64,000 nucleotides of DNA from Scalesia atractyloides (GCA_947069175.1 CAMTDV010000028.1:66200157-66264156); one strand, 5' to 3'; counted from the first letter of the stretch, positions 12,815-23,560 are shown. Notes: generated by a model from the sequence alone, not told the origin. Numbers and translations: made by a program.

Positions 12815-13100
12815 AACCGGTTCCTGTCAGTAAAACCTGACTTTTTACTGTTCAGAACCGGTTTCCTGACAGTAAAACCTGACTTTTTTACTGTTCAGAA
12901 CCGGTTCCTGACAGTAAACCTGACTTTTTTACTGTTCAGAACCGGTTCCTGACAGTAAACCTGACTTTTTACTGTTCAGAACCGGTTCCTGACAGTCGAA
13001 AACCTGACTTTTACTGTTCAGAACCGGTTCCTGATAAAAATGTTACCGTTAGAACCGGTTCCTGGTAAATGTTACCGTTGGAACCGGTTCCTGATTACAG
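12815..13100. repeat. Tandem repeat of AACCGGTT palindrome units inside the hAT element
   Basis: About five units of roughly 40 bp, followed by two or three shorter degenerate units. Each full unit has CAGAACCGGTTCCTG followed by an inverted pair of the form ACAGTAAA...TTTACTGT. Units therefore alternate a perfect palindrome with a small hairpin. Subterminal motif arrays are usual in hAT elements as transposase-binding sites; the placement here directly upstream of the ORF also suggests a promoter role. Confidence 0.9.
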
Positions 13101-13111
13101 AATCGGTTTTC

Positions 13112-13164
13112 TATATAAACCCCTTTACACTTTACACTTTACAGAATTGGTTTTTCTATATAAA
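13112..13164 (+). promoter_or_regulatory. Two TATA boxes upstream of the BED ORF
   Basis: CTATATAAAC occurs twice, with TATATAA at 13112-13118 and 13157-13163, both after a TTTT run. The first is 78 bp before the ATG and is the better placed; the second would leave almost no leader. Confidence 0.5.
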
Positions 13165-13189
13165 CTTAACACTTTAACAAGAGATAACG

Positions 13190-13435
13190 ATGGCTTGCAA
13201 CGATGAGGTCGTGGTTGTTTTGGAAACCAAAAGAAACCCCGATATTTGGAAGCACTTTGACTTGTGCTTGATGTCGGATAGCCATGAAATGGCTAGATGC
13301 AAGGGGTGCGGGAAGTTCATGAAGGCGGCGGCCAACTCGACGCTCAAGAAACACACCGACTGCCATTGTCCGGTGACAAAGGCAAAAAACAATGAAAAGG
13401 GTGAAGCATCCGGGACCGGGTCATCGAAAGTTTAG
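13190..13435 (+). CDS. BED-type zinc-finger protein, 81 aa, encoded alone in the hAT element
   Basis: The ORF begins after a TATA box and ends within the element. Residues about 20-63 fit a BED finger: an aromatic start (WKHFDL), then C-K-G-C, then about 15 residues including STLKKH, then H-x4-C (HTDCHC). In hAT transposases this domain sits at the N-terminus and binds subterminal DNA repeats. Here it is followed by 20 mostly polar residues and a stop, with no catalytic or dimerisation domain. Likely a nuclear DNA-binding protein, perhaps able to bind the AACCGGTT array beside it (inference). It could instead be exon 1 of a deleted transposase. Confidence 0.75.
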   Translation: MACNDEVVVVLETKRNPDIWKHFDLCLMSDSHEMARCKGCGKFMKAAANSTLKKHTDCHCPVTKAKNNEKGEASGTGSSKV

Positions 13436-14400
13436 TTTGTTTTATGTATTGTAAACCCATTTGTGTTTTATGATTAGTATGTTTAGTGTTTTATATGTTT
13501 TGTTTAACGTTTCTTGTTTAGGTTGTTTGTGTAACCGGGTCTGGAAGGTTACCATAGGAACCGGGTATGATAAGAACCGGTTACGGGTACAACCCGGGTA
13601 CGGGTTGGAACCGGTTCCGGAACTTATTTTTTTTCCAAAAATGTGGAACCGGGTAGGAACCATCGGGTATTTTGAACCCGGAACCGGTTCTACTATATGT
13701 CGGGTAGGAACCGGAACCGGTCCCAGGTAGGTTCCACCGGGTCGGGTTTGGAACCGGTTATTATGCCCATCTCTAGTTACCATAAACTGAACTCCTTTGA
13801 TTCACTTACAAACTTGTGTTCATGTGTTTGCTATTTTGCCCAGCAACTTCTGAACTAAGCCAAAAAAAAAAAAGATCAAACTAATTCAATTTTCTTATTG
13901 ATTACATTTATCAGCATGAGAACATAATCCTAAACTAGAAAACCTCTACCGTAGGAGAAAAATCTTGTAGAGGGGCTCAAAATAAAAACAAGTCTTGACA
14001 TGTTTTATAAATAAAAAGAACGATTTTACTTTAATACACTTATTGTAATAGTAATGTTAACGCCATTAAATATGTTTTGGGACTGGAATTATTGTGAAAA
14101 AGTATTATGACTATTGTTTAAGAAAAATGTACAACTAAGAATAAATCAACTGTTAAAGGCTATGTTGTCTGCAAGGTTTGCTTTACAGTTCTCATTATAG
14201 TTTGGATTATGCTTAACAAAATACTCCACGTATGTCTCTCATGTGACTAACATTTAACATGAAGATGGATGAAATTAGTCTAGTGGACTTAAATTGCAAT
14301 AAAATGAAAACCTTTGTATGTAAATTGTAAGAATTTTAGATTTTGTAAGATATAGCAATAGCAATAAGCACTAAACCATAGGGACCAAAACTGCAATTTA

Positions 14401-14584
14401 CTCCAAAAAAACCTCAACTCTTCCACAGATCGTTCGAAGCCACATACGCCACAATTCTTCTCCCCTCATCATGTATGCTTTTCAAAAGATCCCCACAGAC
14501 CATTGTATATTGTATTGTATATACTTGCAAATAGAAGTTACATGTACAGTAACTTCACATGAGTGTTATTGTTTTTTTTGTCTT
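14401..14584. other. Short spacer between transposons
   Basis: No gene seen. Confidence 0.5.
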
Positions 14585-14587
14585 TTA

Positions 14588-14937
14588 GGGTGAAGGGGGC
14601 GTATGCGGTAAAGGTGAGCAGTGAGAGCTTGACGCATGCGGGGAGGGTGCCGCCGGGAAATTCTGCCGCGCTGGGAAAGGGTGGGGTGGAGGTTGAGCGG
14701 GGAGTACTTGTCGTATGCAGGGAGATTGAGGAGAGGGTGTTGGAGTGTGCAGAGGTGGGGATCACAAACATCCTGACCAATCATACCTTTTTTTTAAATG
14801 GTTTGGGTGGAAACCACCCCTTGTGTTTTTGGGCAAGAGGGGAGAATGAGAGGGGAAATGACATGGCATATTATGATCGGGTGGGTGAAACCCCCCCCCC
14901 CCCAACCAACCTCATGAGGGGTGCACCCCCTTCACCC
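14588..14937. mobile_element. PIF/Harbinger-type (Tourist-like) MITE, 350 bp
   Basis: Terminal inverted repeat GGGTGAAGGGGG on the left and its complement on the right, flanked by TTA on both sides (14585-14587 and 14938-14940), the 3-bp duplication typical of PIF/Harbinger. The interior is GC-rich (CpG-containing) and holds a C-run near 14890-14903. ORFs inside look accidental. Confidence 0.75.
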
Positions 14938-14989
14938 TTAGTGTCTTTTTGTTTTTTTTAACTTTCACACTTCAAATTCAGTATTAGCA

Positions 14990-15563
14990 GTTACAACCTT
15001 CAACTTTCTAAAGACATTGTAATCAATTTTACGTGCTTATTTATATGTACGTATCGGTATAAATTTAGGTTGATTTACGTTTCAATGTATTTATTCATTT
15101 TGTAAATTGGTAGGCTCAAATATAATACATTTTTGTGTTTTTTTTAATCTTTTTAGTTGGTTTACATTTTGACATAAATTTTGTTTTAAAACAAGCCGGG
15201 TCAAATAAAATACGTTTCCATTAGATAGTAAAAATTTGAGTTACTTTACGTTTCTATGTTGCCGCAACGCGGCGTACCATTCTTTACCTTAAAAAATAAT
15301 TTTCTTACATACTTCTTTTTTTGTGCGTGTCGGTATAAGTTAAAACTAGTTAACGTTTCAAAGTAAATTTCTTTCGCAAATAAGTGGATCAAATATAATA
15401 CGTTTCCATGCTTATTCTTATGTACGTTTTTTGTTTGTCTACATTTGGACGTAACTTTTGTTCAGAAATAAGTTGGGTCAAATATAATACGTTTTTATTA
15501 GACGGTACAAATTCAAGTTATTTTACATTGCAAACCCGTCACAACACACGATGAAATTTACTA
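14990..15563 (+). mobile_element. Non-autonomous Helitron-like sequence with internal tandem duplication
   Basis: Two diverged copies of one unit lie in tandem (about 14990-15290 and 15310-15563). They share the phrases TCGGTATAA, AACGTTTCAA-like text and TCAAATATAATACGTTT. The right end reads CCCGTCACAACACACG, then TTTACTAGT. A hairpin-like GC motif followed by CTAGT is the usual look of plant Helitron 3' ends. The end of the first unit has a clearer hairpin (GCCGC-AAC-GCGGC). The 5' TC end was not identified. Confidence 0.45.
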
Positions 15564-16219
15564 GTTTGTAACACCGTCGCTAGGACAGAGAGGACAGAGA
15601 GTACTTGCAGAATGTGTGGACTGTGGATAGGAAAGGCAAAGTACCTAATCGTGATGTCTCTTGTGTATTGCATGATGTCTTTTCGTATTATGTAATATAA
15701 GTCTCATTTATAAATATACCATATTACAATATATATATATCTATAGGAGAGTTAAAATGAGAAAAAAAATTTTTAAGAATAAAAAAATAACTTTTAAACC
15801 AATGAAAATTCTTCATTTAATTCATTTAATGTGTGTATTTAATACTATGAAAAAGAGCATATATGTAAATCTATTTGTAATTAATTAGCTAATTAATTAA
15901 ACTTATAACTCATTTTTTTCGTATACCCTTTCAAGATAAAATAATTTATGATGTAGGCCAATTTTCGATATGGGTAGGATAAATTTTAGTATGTGTAGGA
16001 TAATTTTGAAATGTGTAGGGTGAATTTACATGTGTGTAGGGTAAATTCCGGTAAATGTAAGACATATGTAGTATAAATTTTGAAATATATAGGATAAAAT
16101 GTTTTTGTTTTATTAATGAGAAATAACATAATTAATGAGAGGAGTTATAAACTATTTTATGCTTACCATTATGCCCTTGCTTCTTTTTCTTCTCACATTA
16201 AATTTCTTCTATGAATCTT

Positions 16220-16263
<44 letters not shown>

Positions 16264-16275
16264 ATATATATATTA
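15564..16275. other. AT-rich spacer with (TA)n runs
   Basis: Contains a weak inverted pair (TATAGGAGA... near 15743 and its imperfect complement near 16218) that could be the ends of a MITE. The flanking TA runs make this unsafe to call. Microsatellite (TA)n lies at 16222-16275. Confidence 0.4.
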
Positions 16276-17119
16276 TAAATGAAAAGCAGCAATGGGTTTA
16301 TGAACCCGTTAAATTAATATAAATGAAATTTCGTGTTATAAAAGTCAAAAACATAAACATAATATGTTATAACAAAAAACCATAAATGACACACAATCAG
16401 TAAAATGACCTGGTTAAATGATTAAACAGTTACAAATATGATTTCTAATTTGTTCTTCTTCATAAAATACAATATTAAATCCTTAAACTTATAATATGTT
16501 TCCGATATACAAAATTCTTTGATTACAAGTTAAGTTTGTGATACATGTGTCCATGAAAAAAAAATTATTTACACAAAAGTTGATAAGGATATGAGAACAC
16601 TTGGCAAACTTATATTTGTAACATAAAATACCTCGATTAATATACTCTTCTGGTCCTATTAAAGTTACAACATATTTCTTATACTTAATTAATTTAAATA
16701 CACAACATGATCATAACCACCACTAAGGATGTTATGTGGGTTATATATATGGTTAGATTCCACATGTTCTTGTGAAAATTATAGACGAAATTGTTAATTA
16801 TAGTTTTGGAAAACAATAAAGCAAACTCATTAGATTGGTCGTGTTAGTCGGACTGACCACAATGGTTTGATTTTAATATTGTAAACCGTATTTTAATTAT
16901 ATAATTCTTTAGTAAATTGTTTAAAAATAAACATTATTGCTAATTAATACGATACATATACATAACTATATATTTAAAATAAAATAATAATAAAGATTAA
17001 CCAGGTGGTATGGTTTAAATGGTCGGTTTCAAATTATAAACCTCCGACCAAACCAGTAAACCGCTAATTCATCAAAACCAAATAACTGAATGAATTGTTA
17101 AACCATTAAACTAGCTGAA
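16276..17119. other. Intergenic spacer
   Basis: AT-rich, no gene seen. From 16830 to 17110 the phrase AAACC/GGTTT recurs on both strands, which hints at a degraded inverted-repeat element into which the SINE at 17120 later inserted. Confidence 0.4.
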
Positions 17120-17331
17120 GCCAATATGGTATAACCAATTGGTTAGGAGGTTTTCCACTAAGTAGTTTCCTTTTGGGAGGTTTAAAGTTCGATTCCTACT
17201 AAGTGTAAATTATGTAAATATGGGAGAACATTTGTTGAAGGGATTTGAACTTGGAGTGAGAGGTTTAAACAACAAATGCTGGTCCTTTAGGGTAAATTGA
17301 AAATCCAATTGATCTACTATTCAAAACAAAT
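17120..17331. mobile_element. SINE-like insertion with two opposed tRNA-like heads
   Basis: Flanked by a 14-bp direct repeat with one mismatch (TTAAACTAGCTGAA at 17106-17119, TTAAACCAGCTGAA at 17332-17345), the length expected of a LINE-mobilised insertion. On the plus strand ACCAATTGGTTAGGAGG resembles an A box and AAGTTCGATTCC (about 17188-17199) a B box. On the minus strand TAGATCAATTGG (A box) and AAGTTCAAATCC (B box) give a second head pointing the other way. Confidence 0.55.
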
Positions 17332-17345
17332 TTAAACCAGCTGAA

Positions 17346-19967
17346 CCAACTAATTTGCAGTCGATTTATAAGGTAAGATTGTTTTAATAGTTTATGAATA
17401 TCCCTAATTTGGAATATCTATATGAGTCAGCTTTAACATCGGAGTTCAAAGTTATCAGGACAAACAAAATTTGACCATGTGTGTTTTTAAGTCTTAGAAA
17501 ATTATATTAGTGCAAGACTTAATTTATCTTATTTAAAAAGACAATATTTCAATATAATTAACGAATTTTTTTATTTGGTCAACGTTTTTATCAATTTATT
17601 GGTGGGGTAAAAATGTCTACATGTATCTCCTTTCACAGCACGTTGCTTTGTTTTTGTTTTTTACCTTTTCACAAATTAGCAATACGTTGATTTGTTTATG
17701 TTTTTTTTACAAATTAAGCAATATAATTAGAACACGCCAAAGGTAACAAAACTTTTGCAATTTTTATTTATGAACTAACAGAATATTATATTATAATTAA
17801 TTTATATTATTTACAGAATTAACTAATTGATTTATATGATTAATTTGGTATCCTGGTAAGAACAATGTTCAAATTTGGTATCCTAGGAAGAACAATGTTC
17901 AAGAATGTAGGCTAATATAACACCATAGGGGAACCTTTATTTTAAATTAAACGAAAAAGATCAAATTCATTTTAATTAAATGAAAAGTATCAAATTCATA
18001 TGTAAAAAAATATATATATTATTTTTTTAGCTCATTACTCTTTCTCCTCATTTTACCTTCTCTCTTGATTTATTTAAATAAAAAAAAATGTGCATATAGT
18101 TTACCTGCACTTAGACAAAACACCGTGAATACCATATATATATATATATATTTATTCAACTAGATCTTAATAATATTAAGATCATCCAGTCAATTTAAAT
18201 AAACAATACAATAGTTAAAGCAGTTCTTGCAACTTCAAAATATTATATTTATTAGTTATAAAAAGACCGTCCATGGTATACATATATAGATACATGTATG
18301 TGTTTATGTATACTAGAAAACCAAAACAAGCAAGTTGAACTTATGAACTAATAAAAATTGGATTAAACAAGTCTTTGTAAAAAGAAAGGTGATGACTTTT
18401 GGCAAATGAGTCTTCGGAAATAAGCCAAGCCTTATGTCTAGGTAAAGAAATGCCAAATTTAAGGAGAACGTACCACTTTTATTGTATTACGTACAAGCAG
18501 TTAAACCACTTGTTTAATCTTCTTTTTGTAAGGAGTTGCCCTCAATAGTCATTCATCTCTAGATTGTAAGCTTTTTCTTTTCACCATCTCTTTTACACTT
18601 TATTCTCCTCATTTCTTTGTGCCTAATTTCAACGTGCTTCCTAGTTATGTGTAATTCTGTAATTATTGAACCAAAAAAAGCCTCACCTATATATATATAT
18701 ATATATATATATATTTAATAATTATTTAATATTTTCTTTTCTCAATCCAATTCATGTAATATACAAGTTTCCAACCTATTACATAAACATGAATGATTCT
18801 ATAATCTAATTATTGTATAACTTTTATATAATCGGCATTTTATATAATCACCTTATTTCAACACTTAGACTTTTTTTTTTCATATGTGTAGTTCTTTTTC
18901 TTCTGTTAATTAGTTTTATAACTTTGTATATGCATTTACTTATCATGTTAAAACCAAAAAATAACATACAAATACAATTTTGGGATTCTAATATACAACC
19001 AACTCTAAATAAATTATAGCAGAAACCACATAAAAACTTTTATGTTATGAGAGATAAATAGATGTATAAGTAAAAATTATTTTATGTATCACAATTAAAA
19101 TATTATGTACACAAAATATTATAGCTTTTAGAGTTTTATATTTAAAATTGATATCATGTATTAAACATCCATTTATATATCCATTATATGTGCTGATAAT
19201 GTAAACACTAAAATTACTTGGTTCTTACATTTTTTCTTTTAAATATATCTGAGAAAAAACAAAATTACTAAAATTTTATATAATAACAATTCTTGAAGGA
19301 GCTTAGCAATAGTTCCGTTTCTAGGTTCTCTTAATCTACACGTGACAATAATTCATATAATTATTTTCGCTCAATAGTCATTCATATAAAATGATGTTTT
19401 GTTTTTCTGTAGGCTTGGTGGATTTGTTTTCCTTTTATCATTATTGTAATTATAATTTAATTGAGCTGAGCACAAAAATATTAGTATAATAAATCGTTAT
19501 AGTATGTAAGGTTTCATTGCCTACTTAAGTGATTTGTTAAGCAGTATTTTTTTTCTTAAATAGGTTAGCATTTTGATTATCATTTTATTAAACAGTATAT
19601 ATGTACATGATGAATTTGGCAAAAAAAAATCAATATACTAAACCACTTATACTAAGTTAAATAAAAGTTAATTATCAATATAGTTAAGGTTTATTATTAT
19701 ATAATATTGAATCTTATAGATTTATGTTTGTTATTTTTTATAAAAGCTCAATACACTCACGTGTTTAAATTATTTAAATGTGTGATATAAGTTTTATAGA
19801 CAAAGAAGTTGCATTCAAGATATAGTATTTTCTTTTGGTATCGTAGGCTATATACGAGTGCCAATACATTAACTAACCAAACCAATATTCATTTTCAATG
19901 TTTTCAATCAATATAAAACATACAACAATATCTATTTAAGTACCACTACTGTAACCGATATTGACCG
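17346..19967. other. Long AT-rich intergenic spacer
   Basis: No gene seen on either strand. (TA)n runs lie at 18138-18153 and 18690-18713. A short direct repeat around TTTGGTATCCT..GAACAATGTTCAA occurs at 17845-17900. Confidence 0.6.
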
Positions 19968-20000
19968 AATTCCCGTTGCATAGCGCGGAAGAATACCACT
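19968..20000 (+). mobile_element. Helitron-like 3' terminus
   Basis: The text CCCGTTGCATAGCGCGG, a short spacer and then CCACTAGT resembles the GC-hairpin plus CTAGT end of plant Helitrons. The body to the left is too AT-rich and degraded to delimit. It lies about 80 bp upstream of the TATA box of the DREB gene, so an old Helitron may form part of its promoter. Confidence 0.35.
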
Positions 20001-20078
20001 AGTTTATCAATAATTTGATGAGAAAGGGAAAGAAAAAGGAAAAGTAAAAGAAGACAAGAGAAAGAAAGAAATGGTTGT

Positions 20079-20085
20079 ATATAAG
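20079..20085 (+). promoter_or_regulatory. Probable TATA box of the DREB gene
   Basis: TATATAA at 20079-20085 is 119 bp upstream of the chosen ATG. Transcription would start near 20110. This excludes the in-frame ATG at 20075, which lies before it, as the initiation codon. Confidence 0.6.
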
Positions 20086-20197
20086 GACGACACTTCTCAT
20101 ATATTCCTGTACAAGACAATACTCTAATTTAATTCTATGCTTACTTCCCCACAAGCTCTCTTATCTTTACCTACCACAATCACTCTATAATAATAAC

Positions 20198-20821
20198 ATG
20201 AATCACAACACCGCTACCGCTACCACCACCACAACCATCACGAAACGCCCCAAACCCGAAGACCTCAACGATGAAGTCACAAAAAAAACAAAGAAAACCG
20301 ACATTGATCAAATAAACCACCCCGTATACCGTGGTGTACGCAGGCGGCATTGGGGAAAATGGGTGTCAGAAATCCGCGAGCCAAAGAAAAAATCAAGAAT
20401 ATGGCTCGGGACTTTTGACACCCCAGAGATGGCGGCCCGGGCTCATGATGTAGCTGCCGTCGCCATCAAAGGTCACTCGGCCATCCTCAACTTCCCTGAG
20501 CTGGCTCACCAGCTCCCCAAGCCGGCTTCAAACTCCCCTAGAGACATCCAAGCCGCGGCTTTTAAAGCCGCCACTTTGGTCCTTCGAAGCCTTAATACCG
20601 ATAAAGATGATCAATCCGAGCGGACCCGGATTGATCAACTTCCATGTTCTTCATCTTCACCTTCATGTTCACCTCAAAGTGATATAACGGATGACCCGTT
20701 TCTTGATTTGCCGGATCTTTATATGGACGTCAGGTACCGGATTTTCAACACATTGTCCGAGAAGATTACCGGTAACAGTGAATTCTGGCCAGAAGATCAT
20801 TTCTTGTGGAGCTATAGCTAA
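20198..20821 (+). CDS. AP2/ERF transcription factor, DREB subfamily (A-4 / TINY-like), 207 aa
   Basis: Single-exon gene encoding a nuclear DNA-binding regulator of the DREB branch. The AP2 domain spans residues 43-100, from VYRGVRRRHWGKW to AILNFPELA. The diagnostic residues for DREB, Val at domain position 14 and Glu at 19 (V56, E61), are both present. Such proteins bind the DRE/CRT core (CCGAC) and usually act in abiotic stress or growth control. After the domain comes SPRDIQAAAFKAA, typical of group A-4, then a Ser-rich acidic region with DDPFLDLPDLY, a likely activation segment. The C-terminus is LWSYS, matching the LWSY/LWSF end motif of this group. A Lys-rich KRPKP..KKTKK stretch before the domain probably serves nuclear import. 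Target genes and inducing stress cannot be read from the sequence. Confidence 0.95.
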   Translation: MNHNTATATTTTTITKRPKPEDLNDEVTKKTKKTDIDQINHPVYRGVRRRHWGKWVSEIREPKKKSRIWLGTFDTPEMAARAHDVAAVAIKGHSAILNFPELAHQLPKPASNSPRDIQAAAFKAATLVLRSLNTDKDDQSERTRIDQLPCSSSSPSCSPQSDITDDPFLDLPDLYMDVRYRIFNTLSEKITGNSEFWPEDHFLWSYS

Positions 20822-21766
20822 AAATGTTTTCATGCTAAAATAATAATATTATATTGTTGTTTCTAGAAACTTAAATTTTATTATTTGTGAGATTGAAATC
20901 TATATTGTTTTTTGCTCATTTTTGTAAATTAATTATGGCCACTTTTGTTTTGCATGCTCCTAGTGGAGTAGCTAGCAAGTTTTCTTAATTATTTAATTTT
21001 CTGATAATTTATTTAGTATTTTTTATTGATAAATAATATATAGATGATTTTAAAGGATTTTTGAAATCACAACAACCGTAATAAAATTACTAAAAATAAA
21101 TCAGAAAGAAATGTTGATACATTTGCTGGAATTAGCATGATAGCAATGTTCTAGTTTTGTTTGGTTTATATTTTAGTTTTTGAGTATGTATTGATCGACT
21201 TTTTGTCTCCTAACTAATCAAAGCCACCAAGAAGCCTGGTCGATTAAGAAATACATTTGAATCAGTTAGTATATATTTCTAAAACTTATCCATTAAAAGG
21301 TTTCATGAACGATTAAAAATATGTCTTTTAAGTGATAAACACACCTTACCTCATCAAAAGCTATCAAACAGCCTCCAAAATACGCTAAAAGCTATTTGTA
21401 AAATTTCGTAATTTATATAATATAAAAAACAAAAGGATATTCGCTTTAAATCACTAAAAATAAAAGCTTAATAGTGCCCCTACCTCAACTAGACCTTTGC
21501 AATCAAAGGTGCTTTCTTTTTCTTTCTAAAATTGTATGTAATATACATGTATAACTCTCCAACAAAAACTATCGGCTATCGCTTTTGGATTTTTGACGGT
21601 TTATCATCGTTTTTTTACGGTCAATTAAACAGTTTTAAGTGACCGTAATTTGTTGTTACTATTATTTCTTTTTTATCAAGTTAAATAGAAATTTTCCTGT
21701 CAAATTTGGGATCAAACATCTTTGTGACGGAACCAATTAATGACCGATTTTGCGACCAACCATATT
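20822..21766. other. 3' flank of the DREB gene and spacer
   Basis: AT-rich 3' untranslated region and spacer. No other gene seen. Confidence 0.5.
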
Positions 21767-22120
21767 ATATTATATATCCATACAATTACGAAGGTCATGT
21801 AAAGTAGTTATATTATTATTACATTCAAATTATATATCCTTACAAGTAAGGTGAATATATTATTAATATTCAAAATGATTTTTTAAAGTTAAAAATTTAT
21901 GCATTTACAATAATAATATTTTAATAAAGATGCTTTTAATTCTTTATATTATATATTCATACAATTACAAAGGTGATGTACAATAGTTATATTATTATTA
22001 CATTCAAATTATATATCCTTACAATTAGGGGGAAAATTATTATATTCAAAATGCTTTTAAAGTAATAAATTTGAGCATTTGCAATAATAATATTTTAACG
22101 AAGAGGCTTTTAGTTCTTTT
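21767..22120. repeat. Direct tandem duplication, two copies of about 180 bp
   Basis: Both copies contain the phrases ATACAATTAC, TTATATTATTATTACATTC and AATAATAATATTTTAA in the same order. Copy 1 runs 21767 to about 21945 and copy 2 to about 22120. AT-rich, non-coding. Confidence 0.75.
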
Positions 22121-22596
22121 CGAATGAATTTTAAAATTCACACAAGTTCGATTCATTATGGTTCCTTCTGTAGAATACTAAGTTTTTGTGATTGATTCCT
22201 GCTAGCTAGACAAATTTTTCCTATTTTTTTGTGTTTTTATCTAATTTAATATTTTGAGCTTAAATAAATGATTCGTTCTATAAAGTTATATAATATCCAT
22301 GTGTTAACCCTTCTTGAATTTTTTATTATTTCTTAAACTCCATTTAACATATTTATACTTATATTTAAAATTCTAAATTAAGTTGGAATTACGAATGTTA
22401 TTTTTTGACAATATATTTATTCGTTTTTATGGTTTTTTGCACAACTTTCATTGAAAACGTAGTATACGCAATAGAGTATCTCTCTTATATCGTAAGCTAT
22501 TGCGAGTGTTAGTATTGTATCGGTACTGTGATGAACGACATTTGATACCTTACCATGAATATCGATACCACGTGGATTTCGACTAAGCAATATCCA
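22121..22596. other. AT-rich spacer before the retrotransposon nest
   Basis: No gene seen. Confidence 0.5.
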
Positions 22597-22675
22597 TGTT
22601 GGTGTCGGTACTATTAGTGGAGGGGTATGGTCCCAGAAACCCTGCGCTGGCATAGGAGACCATACAATCAGAATG

Positions 22676-22795
22676 ACAGCAGGTCGCCTGATAAACCTTG
22701 CGCACCTTGTGCAACGGTAAGTTAGACCTGAAAACAGCAGGTCGCTTAATAAACCTTGCACACCTTGCGCAATGGTAAGTCAGACCTGAAAGCGC
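22676..22795. repeat. Two-copy tandem repeat of about 60 bp in the presumed RT3 LTR
   Basis: Both copies read AGCAGGTCGC, then AATAAACC or GATAAACC, CCTTG[C/T]GCAA and AGACCTGAAA. This type of short direct repeat is common in U3 regions, which supports assigning 22.6-23.1 kb to an LTR. Confidence 0.7.
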
Positions 22796-23140
22796 AATTC
22801 TTATTAAACCTCACGCAAGGACAAAGAGCGAAAACATCTAAACTTCATTTAACATCCTTGCGCGGAACCGCGCAAAGGTATAGTTAAGCATGAATTAAGA
22901 GAGCTACCAAAACTCTCAAGTTTGGTGCACAGACATCTCCACGCGCAGGTAACAAAGAACTAAGCTAAAGGAATCTTTTTTTATAACCAACTGGACAGGT
23001 GGCATTAGATCAAGGCTCCACAGCCTTGGATCTTCTAGAAGCATTAAAAGGCAATCGTGCAGGCCCTTATTCGGTTATAACTGAATATAATGTGGCAACA
23101 TCTGGGACGTCTATCTTGCACTCTGTAACACCCCAAAAAT

Positions 23141-23175
<35 letters not shown>

Positions 23176-23367
23176 AAGTATAAATGTTGATTAAATGGTG
23201 ACAAGAATTATAACCCTAGTTAAAGTACAAGTAAAGTCTGAACTTAAAGGGGTATGCATTTTAGCTATAATAATTGTAACACACTGTAAAATCGTGTCCA
23301 ATAGTATAGTGACGCGTGTTGTATTTTAAATATAGTCTATTAAAGACGAATAAGGACTAAAGGCGTC

Positions 23368-23560
23368 AACATGCTCAAACTGAGCCTCCGAGGACAGTCC
23401 GATGTCAACATGCATAAATAACAGCCTCTGGGTGACTGGTATGTCAACATGCTTAAAACTTGCCTCTAAGTGACTGATATGTCAACATGCCCAGCCTCTG
23501 AGTGACATCAGAATCAACATGCTTATAATAAGCCTCTGAGTGATCCTTTATGAAGTCCTA
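23368..23560. repeat. GTCAACATGC repeat array in the RT1 5' LTR
   Basis: Five imperfect units of about 40-45 bp, each with (G/A)TCAACATGC followed by AGCCTC[T/C]GAGTGA or close variants. The same array is at 33274-33465 in the 3' LTR. It lies in the U3 region and may be an enhancer-like array (inference). Confidence 0.85.

Larger units (their letters stand above)
12628..13775 (+). mobile_element. hAT-superfamily element, 1148 bp, with perfect 8-bp target duplication
   Basis: The ends are inverted copies of TAGAGATGGGCATAAT (16 bp, perfect). The element is flanked on both sides by GTTACCAT (12620-12627 and 13776-13783), the 8-bp duplication expected of hAT transposases. No full transposase is present. 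The only credible gene is a short BED zinc-finger ORF. The element is filled with copies of the motif GGAACCGGTTCC or its half GAACCGGGT, on both sides of the ORF. It is therefore non-autonomous for cutting and joining, though it may still make a DNA-binding protein. Confidence 0.93.
11743..14400. mobile_element. Long-TIR (Mutator-like) element carrying a nested hAT
   Basis: Positions 11743-11905 and 14228-14400 are inverted copies about 165-173 bp long; both start TAAATTGCAGTTT reading inward and share the phrase GCAATTTAAGTCCACTA. The arms are diverged. No transposase was found, so this is a non-autonomous element. I could not identify a 9-bp target duplication. The complete hAT element at 12628-13775 sits inside it, so the hAT insertion is younger. 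Confidence 0.65.

Noticed and set aside
15736..16225. MITE between two TA runs
   Set aside because: The inverted termini match poorly and are mixed with TA repeats.
20075..20197. N-terminal extension of the DREB protein by 41 residues
   Set aside because: In frame, but the ATG at 20075 lies before the likely TATA box, and the extra residues are unlike the family.
22417..22761. 114-residue minus-strand ORF
   Set aside because: No domain; overlaps the spacer and the start of an LTR.
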